Shown here: positions 7,748 through 17,000 of the stretch, one piece after another
Layout: every line of letters begins with the position of its first letter
Position numbering within the stretch: position 1 is the first letter of the stretch
NCBI GenBank assembly: GCA_964596165.1
Contig: CAZQTW010000059.1
Location: 1-40,651, forward strand
DNA: 40,651 bases
Direction of reading: 5' to 3'
Source: CAYUQT01 sp964596165
GTDB lineage: Bacteria; Planctomycetota; Phycisphaerae; UBA1845; JAFGLZ01
Notes under the pieces: generated by a model
Seen by the model: the letters and a program-made list of their open reading frames with translations, nothing else
What the model was told of the DNA's origin: nothing
Databases searched by the model: none
Made by a program: the position numbers and the translations under genes

Positions 7748-8636
7748 AACGCTGCATAGCCTCCGCGACTACCCCCGGTTCGTCGCGGGCCGTGTCCGGA
7801 TCGACAAGGGGTTCGTGGGCGATGAGTTGAAAATGATAATCGGGCAACGAGACCCAGAAGCCCGGGATGATGGTCGCACGGCATCGCAGGGCAATCTGGA
7901 GCGTACCGGTCAGCCATTCCCGTTCCTGGCCAAAGACGCGAACCTTCTGCCTCTTGAGATGCGGGGCCCGTTCCCGGTCGACATCCAGCGCCGTTCCCAG
8001 AATGTAGTTCTCCTGGAAGCACCGGAACAGGTCGCGAGGGTACTCGTCCGCAAAGAATACACGGATCGCCGCCACCTCGGGGTAACGCCGGCCGAAGACC
8101 TCCTGCATGTGCAGCCGGAGGGCCCCTTCCTTCCGGTCGCGAACGCCGGCCACCTTGTACCCCATGATGGCCATCAGCGCGCCGACGACGTGGTGCGTCC
8201 CGGCATGCGGCATGGCCGCGTAGACCCCCCTGCCGCGGGCCAGCCCGTCGTCGATGTACTGTCGACCGACAAACTCAATGCGATCCAGCAGTCTCTCTTT
8301 CGGTATGTGATCGAAGACAAGGTAGAAGAGTTTGTCGCATCGCATCCGAACAAACCACTGGCGGGTCAACCGGCGGACCTTGGCGGCATCGAGTTCGTTC
8401 GGACCGTAGATGGATTTCAGCCGGTTGCGAAACCGACGGCGCAACTTGTAGTTGATCAGCCACTCGCACGTACCGAAGAACCGGCCGAACCGGTAGAGCC
8501 CCGTCAATCCGAAGCACCCCATCCAGGCATCCAGGAAGGCTCGGGCCACCTCGAACTTAGCACGGACAAACCACGACAGGCGCTTCTCCTCCGCCTGGAC
8601 GGTTTGAACTCTGGTTGTGGTTTCCGGTCGCTCCAT
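7689..8636 (-). CDS. Lysophospholipid / lipid A-type acyltransferase family protein
   Basis: From the ATG at 8636 the protein has 315 residues. The frame stays open upstream, but that part is low-complexity and unlike the family. An N-terminal hydrophobic stretch ('FLDAWMGCFGLTGLYRFG') precedes a LpxL/HtrB-like core with 'GVYAAMPHAGTHHVVGALMA', 'LGTALDVDRE', 'GTLQIALRCRATIIPGFW' and a C-terminal 'EAMQRYADLIEAHVRANPDH' resembling the family's usual end ('xxYxxxLExxIRxxPExW'). It would transfer an acyl chain from acyl-ACP to a lipid at the inner membrane. The normal H-x4-(D/E) dyad is H144-AGTH-H149 here, an unusual substitution. It overlaps the transglutaminase gene downstream, so the two are probably one operon. 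Acceptor specificity cannot be read from sequence. Confidence 0.75.
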   Translation of the reverse strand: MERPETTTRVQTVQAEEKRLSWFVRAKFEVARAFLDAWMGCFGLTGLYRFGRFFGTCEWLINYKLRRRFRNRLKSIYGPNELDAAKVRRLTRQWFVRMRCDKLFYLVFDHIPKERLLDRIEFVGRQYIDDGLARGRGVYAAMPHAGTHHVVGALMAIMGYKVAGVRDRKEGALRLHMQEVFGRRYPEVAAIRVFFADEYPRDLFRCFQENYILGTALDVDRERAPHLKRQKVRVFGQEREWLTGTLQIALRCRATIIPGFWVSLPDYHFQLIAHEPLVDPDTARDEPGVVAEAMQRYADLIEAHVRANPDHLSKV

Positions 8637-8770
8637 AAGAATTGGTGAGTATAGCTGGGATCGGCGGACCATTCCAGCAAGGCATGATGCATGGGTGCAT
8701 GTCCGTTTCTGCGCGCTTGCATGGGGACAGGGTGGTTTCTGTATCAACCTGGTACCGGCCCACTCCGACC

Positions 8771-8794
8771 CACGTTCTTTGGCCAAGAAACGTG
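8771..8794. repeat. Imperfect 24-bp palindrome upstream of the acyltransferase operon
   Basis: CACGTT and AACGTG form the outer arms and TTTGGCCAAG the core. Ten of twelve positions pair as Watson-Crick, one is G-T and one mismatches. It lies 135 bp upstream of the acyltransferase ATG. A dimeric repressor site is possible; no function is shown. Confidence 0.4.
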
Positions 8795-8881
8795 TTCTTC
8801 GGCACGTAACAACGGTCATGCACCCGAGGAAGAGCCGTGCACGAGCGCGGCGACATGGTCAGGTGTGCCGGTCGTCATGAT

Positions 8882-8912
8882 CAGAGCCGAGTCGCGCAAG
8901 CGACCGGTCCCG
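8882..8912 (+). repeat. REP-like hairpin repeat, copy 1
   Basis: The core is GTCGC-GCAA-GCGAC (8891-8904), preceded by CAGAGCCG and followed by CGGTCCCG. 30 of 31 bases match 35871-35901. A GNRA-like GCAA loop on a GC-rich stem in intergenic DNA is typical of REP elements. Confidence 0.7.
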
Positions 8913-9063
8913 ATTCCTCTCGCCGAGTGGCGTAGGGGGAGGCGCGTATAAAGCCGGGCTGTGTCAACCCGGGGAACAGGTCAGACTGTCGCGAGGCAAT
9001 GGGAACTAGCCTCACTCCGCGTGGGGATGGTTGTCGAGACGGTTACCCACGTGGACAGTACGA

Positions 9064-9917
9064 CTAGGCTCTGTCTGAAAACAGCACTCTCAGATAGCGT
9101 TGGATGATCGCCAACTTCATCATCCCGAGGAAGTTGACCGCCAGCTTCTCAAACCGCGTGCCGATCCGGCGGCACTCTTTCAACCAGCCGACGCAGTTCT
9201 CGATGATACTGCGCCGGCGGTACGCATCCTTGTCGAACTTCAGGGGGACTCGTTCGCGCTGATCCTCACGCTGCGGAATGACCGCCTTGATCCGGTGCCG
9301 CCTCAGCCAAGCCCGAATCCGTGAATAACTATACCCCCTGTCCCCGGCCACCCCCTTCGGCCGCTTCCGCCGACGCTTGCGGCAACGGAGGATCGGGGCC
9401 GCTTTCATCACCCGCTCGAATTGCGTCGACTCGTGTACCTGCCCGGCCGTCACTTCGACGGCCATTGGCAACGCCCCGCCGTCAGTAACCAGGTGGAACT
9501 TCGTCCCGAATCCGCCGCGGCTGCGGCCCAGTGCGTGGTCGTCCGGCTCGTCCGGGTGACGGGCGAGACTTTTTTATCAGCCCCCGCCGCGGCACGCGCC
9601 GCACGCACATTCGAGCCGTCCACACACCACAGGTCCCAATCCACGTACCCCTCCGCATCCAGCCGAGTCTGCAACCGGGCCAGAATCCGGTCGAACACCC
9701 CCTCCCGACGCCAGCGACCAAAGTAGTCGTACACCGTCTGCCAGGGGCCAAACCGCTCCGGCAAATCACGCCAAGGGGCTCCCGTGCGAAGAATCCACAG
9801 GATGCCGCTCAGCATCTCCCGTGTCGACCGAGGCTTCCGCCCGGTCTTCGCACGTCTGTGAGGGATCAGCGGTTCCACCGCTGCCCACTCCGCATCCGTC
9901 AGTTCGTGTCGTTTCAT
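9064..9917 (-). CDS. IS5-family transposase in two overlapping frames
   Basis: Frame 1 starts at 9917 ('MKRHELTDAEWAAVEPLIPH', a typical IS5/IS427 N-terminus) and contains 'WILRTGAPWRDLPERFGPW' and the first catalytic Asp in 'WDLWCVDGSNVRA'. At 9569-9575 six A residues followed by G occur in the coding strand. Moving to the -1 frame there restores 'KKSLARHPDEPDDHALGRSR' and leads into frame 2, with the second Asp (GVAGDRGYS) and the Glu (RRRSIIENCVGWLKE), ending at 9064. A complete DDE transposase of normal length therefore results from one frameshift. The A6 run suggests programmed ribosomal or transcriptional slippage, as in several IS families, rather than decay. A single-base sequencing or mutational indel remains possible. 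Confidence 0.85.
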
Positions 9918-9950
9918 CTTTGGAGTTTCCCCCCTTTTCAGAGATGCGCA
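9066..9950 (-). mobile_element. IS5-family insertion sequence (ends approximate)
   Basis: The element encloses the two-frame IS5 transposase. The left end reads GGCTCTGTCTGAAAA from 9067 and the right end, read inwards, GCGCATCTCTGAAAA, sharing the inner TCTGAAAA: 10 of 15 positions match. CTAG at 9064-9067 resembles the YTAR targets of the IS427 subgroup. Exact ends and target duplication are not resolved. Confidence 0.6.
9569..9575 (-). other. A6G slippage site in the IS5 transposase
   Basis: The coding strand reads GAT AAA AAA GTC. The next frame needed to complete the transposase is -1 (or one added A). Homopolymeric A runs of this kind drive translational or transcriptional slippage in insertion sequences. 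Confidence 0.55.
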
Positions 9951-9951
9951 T

Positions 9952-9997
9952 ACAGTCTCCGATGCGGTATGTGACGGCATGCTGCGAAGGAGACTGT
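9952..9997. repeat. 9-bp inverted repeat between the IS5 and IS4 elements
   Basis: ACAGTCTCC (9952-9960) pairs with GGAGACTGT (9989-9997). It sits directly between the right end of the IS5 element and the ATG at 10001 of the IS4-type transposase, so it may belong to an IS end or be a leader hairpin. Confidence 0.45.
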
Positions 9998-10066
9998 TCT
10001 ATGGACGACAGGGATGTCTAGCAACGAGTATCGGCTTGGCTCGACGATTATCTCCAGCCGTTAGGG

Positions 10067-11206
10067 ATGCTCCACGACCGTGGACCGTTGCGTGTTCTGC
10101 GGGAGTTAACGCGAGGCATCGTGTTTACGGCGTCGGTCCAACTGAGCAACGCCGCTCGGCTTTTGGCTCACACTCCCGGGCAACTCAGCCGTACCGTGGA
10201 CCGTTTGTCCGAGCACCGGGCCGATCCCCGCTGGGATCACCGCGAATGGGCGGCCGCGGTGCTCCAACTCCAGGCCGACCCGATCGAAGACCTGGACCTG
10301 ATTCCCATCGACCCCACGGAACTCGCCAAGCCGTACGCGCGACATATGGAGTACCAATGCACGGTGAGGGACGCTTCCCGTGTGGGCGATCCGTTGGTGA
10401 CGGGATACGGGTGCTTCGGGGTTGATCACTGGCAGCCGGACGCTTCGTGTCTGTCGACTGTGATGCTTCGGTCCTATTCGCCCAATCAGCCCGGGTTCCT
10501 GAGCGAGAATGACTTGTTCGGGCAGTGGTTTTGGAGCCTGAAGCAAGCGACGGCGGGGCGGGGAGTCTGGCTGATGGATCGGGGAGGGGATCGTCCGGAG
10601 ATCTTGTCGGACCTCCTTCGGGTACAACCGCGATGGATCGTCCGGCTGCGGGAAGATCGTGGCCTGGTGGGTCCCGATGGCACCCGCCGCCCGGCCGGCG
10701 CGTGGGCGAACTCAGCGTTGGCCCATCGCCCAGAGCGTGGTCGCGCCGTGACGCTGCCCGTCCGTCTGCCGCCTGACGAAGTGCGGCAGTATGGGCCGCC
10801 GCCTCTACATCGGGTCGTGCCGACGTATACCTTCGGCAACGACGAACGCTGGGTGCTGCTGACTTGCGGACTGATCGATCAACACACCGGACCGCGGCAA
10901 GTACGCTGGGACTACGCCCTCCGCTGGCGGGCCGAGGATGGCAAGCGGTTTCTGGGGCAAGTCTGGCACGTCGAGCGGTTCATGACCCGATCGTTCCTGG
11001 CCTTGGAGCGGATGCTGTGGTGCGTGGTGCTCGCCGGCGGGTTTGTGGCCATGCTGCAACGCGAGCATACCCGCATGTGCGAACGCATGAACAGCCAACT
11101 GCTCTATCACGAAAAGGCCTTCAAGATTCCCGGCTATCGTTTGGCCCGAGGGTTGCAGGCCGTGGCTTGTCGGCAACTCGGCATGCCCGTGTTGAACAAC
11201 GCTTGA
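10067..11206 (+). CDS. IS4-type DDE transposase with an upstream in-frame TAG
   Basis: The open frame gives 379 residues. Acidic motifs fit an IS4-superfamily transposase: 'DLDLIPIDPTELAKPYARHM' (first Asp), 'GVWLMDRGGDRPEI' (second Asp) and the C-terminal 'RWRAEDGKRFLGQVWHVERF' (Glu region). The reading frame really begins earlier: an ATG at 10001 is followed by five codons (DDRDV), a TAG at 10019-10021, and then 'QRVSAWLDDYLQPLG', which looks like genuine protein sequence leading into the present start. The original N-terminus is therefore cut by one nonsense codon. Either the protein is made from 10067 without its first 22 residues or the gene is dying. No clear inverted repeats were found for this element. 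Confidence 0.75.
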   Translation: MLHDRGPLRVLRELTRGIVFTASVQLSNAARLLAHTPGQLSRTVDRLSEHRADPRWDHREWAAAVLQLQADPIEDLDLIPIDPTELAKPYARHMEYQCTVRDASRVGDPLVTGYGCFGVDHWQPDASCLSTVMLRSYSPNQPGFLSENDLFGQWFWSLKQATAGRGVWLMDRGGDRPEILSDLLRVQPRWIVRLREDRGLVGPDGTRRPAGAWANSALAHRPERGRAVTLPVRLPPDEVRQYGPPPLHRVVPTYTFGNDERWVLLTCGLIDQHTGPRQVRWDYALRWRAEDGKRFLGQVWHVERFMTRSFLALERMLWCVVLAGGFVAMLQREHTRMCERMNSQLLYHEKAFKIPGYRLARGLQAVACRQLGMPVLNNA

Positions 11207-11549
11207 GTGAGGATGGATCGGAAGCCACAAACAGGGTGCGGACTTACCGGCCGCCGATGCCGCGGCCGTATGGACGTGCAACAACGACAGGATGTCGGGC
11301 GGCAGTCAGGCGGATCGGGCCCGTTCGTCACCCTCAAGCTGTTGACGATGTGCACTACCACCAGCACCAGCTGATCTTGCGCGCCCCAACTGAACGGGGG
11401 GAAACTCCAGAGGCTCGTCATTGAAGCCGTGGAAACCCTCGCGTAGAATCCTCTCCCGTATCGCGGTGACACGTCATACGGGTGGCGGGCTGAAGATTGT
11501 CGGTCTGAACAAGAGGATCCCGCGCGAGCCGTTCATGAGGGAGGTCCCA
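11207..11549. other. 343-bp region with a relic of an IS5-type leader
   Basis: I see no gene. Bases 11391-11411, read on the minus strand, match the leader of the IS5-type element (9919-9940) almost exactly around GGAGTTTCCCCCC. This inverted copy suggests either an older IS5-type relic or a shared end flanking the IS4 gene. The Shine-Dalgarno site of the next gene lies at 11538-11545. Confidence 0.5.
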
Positions 11550-12746
11550 ATGAGATCCCTGTTTCGTCCCGGGGGCTGGGCCCTGGTCTTCGCCGGTTCC
11601 GTTGCCATGGCCGCCGACTGGCCGAATTGGCGAGGACCCAACCACGACGGAATCAGCGGCGAGAAGGGCTTCCGTACGACATGGTCAGAGCCGCCCAAGG
11701 TCGTCTGGCAGTATCCGGTCGGCCCGGGGTTCAGTTCGTTCAGCGCCGTGGGCAACAGGGTGTACACCTGCGGCACAAGGGAAAAAAGGCAGACCGCCTT
11801 CTGCCTGGAAGCGGATACGGGAAAGCCGGTCTGGACCGTGCCGTTCGAGCCCGAATACCGTGAGAAACAGGGCGGCGACGGACCGCGGGCCACGCCGACG
11901 GTGAACGACGGCCGAGTCTATGTCTTCGGCGCCCTCGGACTCCTGCTGTGTCTCGACGCCGAAAACGGAAAGGAACTCTGGCGACGACAGTTCAACAACC
12001 GTCCTCCGTGGGGGTACAGCGCATCCGTTCTGATCGAGGGCGATTGGGCCGTCGCGATGCCCGGCACCGGAGACGGCGCCTTGCTCGCGCTTGATAAGAA
12101 GACCGGTAAGGAGATCTGGAAGTGCGGCAAGGATGCGGCGGGCTACGCCACACCCTATCCGTTCACGTTTAACGGCGTGCGATATATCGCCGGCTTCATG
12201 GCCGGACACCTCATCGTCGCCGAGGCCCAGCAGGGGCGAGAGGTCCTTCGCATTCCATGGAAGACCGCCTACGCCGTCAGCGCCGCCGCGCCGATCTACC
12301 ACGAAGGACATCTCTTCATCACGTCGGGCTATAACACAGGCGCCGCCCTGTTCAAGCTGAGCGCCGAAGGCGAGGGGATTTCGGCCAAGGAAGTCTGGAA
12401 GAGCAAGGTCTACCGGTGCAAGTTTCAGTCCTGTGTCTTGGTGGATGGGATCCTCTACGGAGGAGACGAACAATCGCTCATCTGCGCCGAGTTCGCGACG
12501 GGCACCCCGTGCTGGAAGATACGCGACATGCAGAACGCAACGGTGTTGTGGGCCGACGGTCACCTTATCGTTCTCGCCGAGGACGGTCGACTCCTAATCG
12601 CCAAGGCAACTCCGAAGGAATTCAAACCGATCGCCGAGGCCAAGGTACTCGACGGGCGATGCTGGACCATTCCCATGCTTGCGAACGGCAAGCTCTATCT
12701 GAGAGACTTGGAGAAGGCCGTCTGTCTGGATTTGAATCCTCGGTAG
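11550..12746 (+). CDS. Secreted PQQ-like beta-propeller protein, paralogue 1
   Basis: From ATG 11550, preceded 4 nt upstream by AGGGAGGT, the protein has 398 residues. A signal peptide ('MRSLFRPGGWALVFAGSVAM' then AAA-like end) precedes 'ADWPNWRGPNHDGIS', the characteristic opening of planctomycete PQQ-type propellers. Blades follow with repeats such as 'LDAENGKELWRRQ' and 'LDKKTGKEIWKCG'. No dehydrogenase catalytic residues are evident, so it is probably a BamB-like scaffold or binding protein in the periplasm rather than an enzyme. It is followed 85 bp downstream by a close paralogue sharing long motifs (GDGxRATPTVNDGRVY, AGYATPYPFTF), so this is a tandem duplication. The role is unknown. 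Confidence 0.85.
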   Translation: MRSLFRPGGWALVFAGSVAMAADWPNWRGPNHDGISGEKGFRTTWSEPPKVVWQYPVGPGFSSFSAVGNRVYTCGTREKRQTAFCLEADTGKPVWTVPFEPEYREKQGGDGPRATPTVNDGRVYVFGALGLLLCLDAENGKELWRRQFNNRPPWGYSASVLIEGDWAVAMPGTGDGALLALDKKTGKEIWKCGKDAAGYATPYPFTFNGVRYIAGFMAGHLIVAEAQQGREVLRIPWKTAYAVSAAAPIYHEGHLFITSGYNTGAALFKLSAEGEGISAKEVWKSKVYRCKFQSCVLVDGILYGGDEQSLICAEFATGTPCWKIRDMQNATVLWADGHLIVLAEDGRLLIAKATPKEFKPIAEAKVLDGRCWTIPMLANGKLYLRDLEKAVCLDLNPR

Positions 12747-12831
12747 TTGAATGTGACGGAGGTCGTCTTGACTTCCCGCCGAGCGCCAATAACCTGGCCC
12801 GGTGCCGGGCGAGCCCAAGGAGAGATTTTCC

Positions 12832-14055
12832 ATGTCGACACGTTCGTATATCGGGGTGTGTGGTGCCGCCTTGGCGACATTCGGGCTGGCAGTCGGCGCC
12901 GGCGCATCCTTGCTCGGTGCCGATTGGCCCAACTGGCGCGGACCGAATCATGACGGCATCAGCGACGAGAAAGGTTTCATGACGAGTTGGAGCCGGCCGC
13001 CGAAACGACTCTGGGAGTATCCCGTCGGTTCGGCCTTCAGTTCCTTTGCCGTCGTCGGAACACGGGCATATACGTGCGGAACCCAGAACAAGAACCAGGT
13101 CCTGTTCTGCTTCGGCGTGGACACCGGCAAGGTAATCTGGCAGAAAGACATTGAGAAGGAACTCCGCGAGCGGCAAGGCGGCGACGGCACGCGGGCTACA
13201 CCGACGGTGAACGACGGACGGGTCTACATATTCGGCGCCCTCGGCCGGCTCCTATGTGTGGATGCCGAAAGCGGCCGGGATGTGTGGTCCGTGACGTTTC
13301 ACAACAAGCCCCAGTGGGCCTACAGCGGTTCGGTGCTGATCGAGGGCGACATGGCCGTCGTCTCTCCGGGCAAGGGTGACGGGGCTCTGGTCGCGCTGGA
13401 CAAGAGGACGGGAAAGCCGATCTGGACGTGTGGCAAAGACCCCGCTGGTTATGCGACGCCGTATCCGTTCACGTTCGAGAACAGGCGGTACATTGCGGTC
13501 TTCATGGCCAAGACCGCGCTGATCGTCGATGCCAAGACGGGCAGACAGGTGTGCAGTATTCCCTGGGTCACAGACTGGGACGTCAACGCCTCTGCCCCCA
13601 TCTACCATGACGGCCACCTCTTCCTTAGTACCGGCTATGACACGGGATGCGCCTTGTTCAAACTGGCGGTCGAAGACGATCGGCTTGTTGCCCGCGAAAT
13701 GTGGAAGAACAAGACCCTGTTGACGAAGTTCACCTCCTGCGTGCTACGGAACGGAATGCTGTACGGCGGGCATCAGCGAGGCCTGAGTTGCGTTGATTTC
13801 ATGACGGGACAAGAGCGCTGGTCCGATCGGCGGCTTCAGAATGCATCCGTATTCATCGCCAATGACCACCTGATCGTCTTCTCGGAGGAAGGCAGACTCC
13901 TCATTGCCAAGGCCTCTCCGGACGGATTCAAGCCGACCGGCGAGGCACAGCTCCTGAGCGATCGATGCTGGACCATTCCGACGCTGTCCGACGGGAAACT
14001 GTTCGTGCGAAATCTCGAGAAGGCAGCCTGCTTCGATCTTAATCCGGGTTCATGA
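12832..14055 (+). CDS. Secreted PQQ-like beta-propeller protein, paralogue 2
   Basis: The 407-residue protein starts at 12832 behind AAGGAGA with 8-nt spacing. A signal peptide (about residues 1-30, 'GVCGAALATFGLAVGAGAS') is followed by 'ADWPNWRGPNHDGISDEKGF'. The blade pattern matches paralogue 1 along its whole length, including the TPTVNDGRVY(I/V)FGALG and AGYATPYPFTF motifs and the final 'CFDLNPGS'. The two genes are probably co-transcribed. No catalytic motif is visible, so a structural or sensing role at the cell envelope is the most that can be inferred. The gene faces the kinase gene, with a 42-bp gap. Confidence 0.85.
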   Translation: MSTRSYIGVCGAALATFGLAVGAGASLLGADWPNWRGPNHDGISDEKGFMTSWSRPPKRLWEYPVGSAFSSFAVVGTRAYTCGTQNKNQVLFCFGVDTGKVIWQKDIEKELRERQGGDGTRATPTVNDGRVYIFGALGRLLCVDAESGRDVWSVTFHNKPQWAYSGSVLIEGDMAVVSPGKGDGALVALDKRTGKPIWTCGKDPAGYATPYPFTFENRRYIAVFMAKTALIVDAKTGRQVCSIPWVTDWDVNASAPIYHDGHLFLSTGYDTGCALFKLAVEDDRLVAREMWKNKTLLTKFTSCVLRNGMLYGGHQRGLSCVDFMTGQERWSDRRLQNASVFIANDHLIVFSEEGRLLIAKASPDGFKPTGEAQLLSDRCWTIPTLSDGKLFVRNLEKAACFDLNPGS

Positions 14056-14097
14056 GGGTGGGCAGACCCTCCGGAGAGGTCGCCGCTTAGCCCCGCC

Positions 14098-17000
14098 CTA
14101 CGGATAGATTCGCGTCGGCCAGACCTTGAAGCTGCCGTCCCGATTGCCGGTCGAGAGCAGGTTGCGCCTGTCCGGCGAGAAGCTCAGTGAGTAAACGGCG
14201 CCTTCGTGTGCGGACCATTTCATGACGAACTGACCGGCCGAAGGCTCATAGACGCTGATGGATCCTACCCCGCCGATGAAGATTCGTCCGCCGTCCGGCG
14301 TGTAGATCGCGCTGTAGATCTTGTTTCCCTCGCAATCCCTTTCCCAGTGCATCCGACCGCTGGTGACGTCCCAACAGACCATCAGTCCGTCCACGTCGCC
14401 CGACAACAATGACTGTGAATCCGGAGAAAACGCGAGGGCGTCGACGTAATCGGCGTGTCTTTTCATCGTTCTAACGCGTTCGCCCGATCTCGCGTCCCAT
14501 AGATGGACGTCGTGGTCCTTTCCGCCGGAGGCGATCCATTTCCCATCCTCGGAGACAGCGAGATCCCAGACTTCGTCCCCGTGCGGCAGTGTGTGGAGGT
14601 GACTTCCCGATTCCGCACTCCAAATCCGAACGGAACCGTCCCAACTTCCGGAGAAGATGTGCTTGCCGTCCTTCGAATACGCCACGCAAGACACGCCCTG
14701 AGTATGGCCCGCCAATTCGCCCACCCGGCGCCCTGTGGACGTATCCCATATCTTCAGACCGAGGTCCGTGTGGTCCTTGCCCGAGGGCGCGGAGACCAAC
14801 CGCGTCCCGTTCGGCGAGAACGCGACCGACGTGACGAAAGAGTCATGGGCCTTCATGGTAAGCAAGGGAGGGGCCGTCTTGTTGGCCCCGTAGATCCTGA
14901 CCGATCCGTCGGCGCCGGCGGTTGCGATTCGTTCGCCATCGGGCGAGTACACCGCATACTTGACGCCCTCCGGCTTCTCGTACCAGACCATGTTTTCCCC
15001 GAAAGACTGCGTGTCCCACACCCGGCACGTCTGGTCCTCTCCTCCTGTGACGATGAATGCGCCGTCGGGGGACACGTCGGCGCAGTGAAGGGGGCCCACG
15101 TGGCCAAGCAATTCGCACCGGGGCCGCCCGGTGGCGTCGTCCACGATGTGAAGCCCTCCGGGAACATCCCGGACATGAAAGTCCTTCGCGGCGCCCGGAT
15201 GGAACAGCTTGAATCGAAGACTGATCTTGGGCAGGCGAACCTGACGAGTGGACAGCAGACGCCCGTCCTTGGCGTCCCATTCCTTGACGGTTTCGCCGTT
15301 TTCGTGAACCGATACGATTCGCAGACCATCCGGTGAGAAGCCCGCGCCGACCGGCCATGTGAGACCGGGGGCCTCGAACCGAAGCATCAGTGCCCCGCTT
15401 GACGAATCCCAAACGTGAATGAAATCCGATCCCGCGGTCAGAATCCGACCGCCGTTCGGCGAGAACACGGCGGACCTTGCCTGGTGCGGCGCCGGAGCCG
15501 ACGCGCTCAGACCTGAAGGGACGGACCATACTCGCACGAAATCGTCCTCGCCGGCGGATACGATTCGCCGACCGTCGGGGGAGAATCCCAGACCCCTGAT
15601 CGGGAGTGCGTGAGCGCGGATGGAGCACCGTTCATCGCCGGTTTCCCGCGACCATATCTTCAGAAACCCCTTGTGATCTCCCGACGCAACGAGTCTGCCG
15701 TCGGGAGAGAAAGCGACGGCGTAAACGCACCCCGGGTGAAAGGTGAAGCTCCGCACGCTTTCATCCTGGAGCCAGCAGAGACGTAGGTACTCCCAATGCC
15801 GAAACGTCAACGGACAAGCACGCAGCATCTCCCTCAGCTTGCCAATATCCCTCGCCTCGAACGCATCGTAAGCATGTGTGATGTAGTGGTAGTACAGGTT
15901 TCTGTTTGCCTCGAACGCCTCTCGCTTGGCGACTTCCTCGGCCTCTCTGGCCCTACGTTCCGCCGTGACGGCACGATCGCGCTCGCGAGCGATACGCCGC
16001 GCGCCCAGCGACAGCACGATGGCCAGGCAGACCAAGAAGACGAGAACGACCGCCGTCAGCGCGGATGCCGCCTTATGGCGAACAACCAGTTTCCGGAGCA
16101 GGTAGGGCGTGCTGTGGGGTTTGGCCTCAATCGGTCGGCCGTCAAGGTACCGCTCGATGTCGCCGGCCAGTGCGTCCACGGACTGATATCGGCGGCTCGC
16201 CTCCTTCTCGATGGCCTTCTGAACGATCGCGTCGATATCGTCGTTGAGCGCGGGATTGTATCGCGAAGGTCGACCGGGTTCGCTGTGAAGAATGTGATCG
16301 ATAACCTCCGACATCGACCCGGTGATGGGATAGGGGTTGGTTCCGGTCAGAAGCTCGTACAGGATCATACCCAGGGCGTAGACGTCCGTGCGAACGTCGA
16401 CCGTTTCCGGTTTGCAGGAGGCCTGCTCGGGAGAGGCATAAGCCAACGTGCCGAAAAACTCACCGGCTTGGGTCGCCAGCGTGTCCGGGCCGGTATCCGT
16501 GCCCCCCACGGGTTTGGCCAGGCCAAAATCTACGACATGAGGTTCGCTTGCCTCGTCGACCAGAATGTTACTGGGTTTCAGGTCCCGGTGGATGATACCC
16601 CGAGCGTGCGCGTGGGCCACCGCCCGGCAGACCTTCACGAACAGCCGAAGGATATCCGCGATCCCCATTCGACTTGCGAGGACGTAGTCTCTCAGCGGCG
16701 GGCCGTTGATGAACTCCATCGCGAACCAGTGCCGCCCGCCCACGCGTCCGCTGTCGTACAGCCGCACGATGTTGGGGTGTTGGAGTCCGGAGACCAGGTC
16801 GATCTCACGCTCGAATCGTCGTTGCTGGCGCCGCGAGGCATAGGGCCCCTGCAGCATGATCTTCAGGGCCACCATCCGGCGGGTGGCCCGGTGGAATGCC
16901 TTGTAGACGACCCCTTGCGCGCCCCGGTGAACCTCGCTGAACAGCTCGTACCCCTCGATCGACGGCACATCGACCGGTGACGAGGTATCATCGCCCTCCA

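Larger units (their letters stand above)
8637..9063. other. 427-bp intergenic region with palindromes and a REP-like repeat
   Basis: No convincing gene lies between the acyltransferase start and the IS5-type transposase end. It contains an imperfect 24-bp palindrome (8771-8794) and a REP-like hairpin (8882-8912). The rest shows no recognisable feature. Confidence 0.6.
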
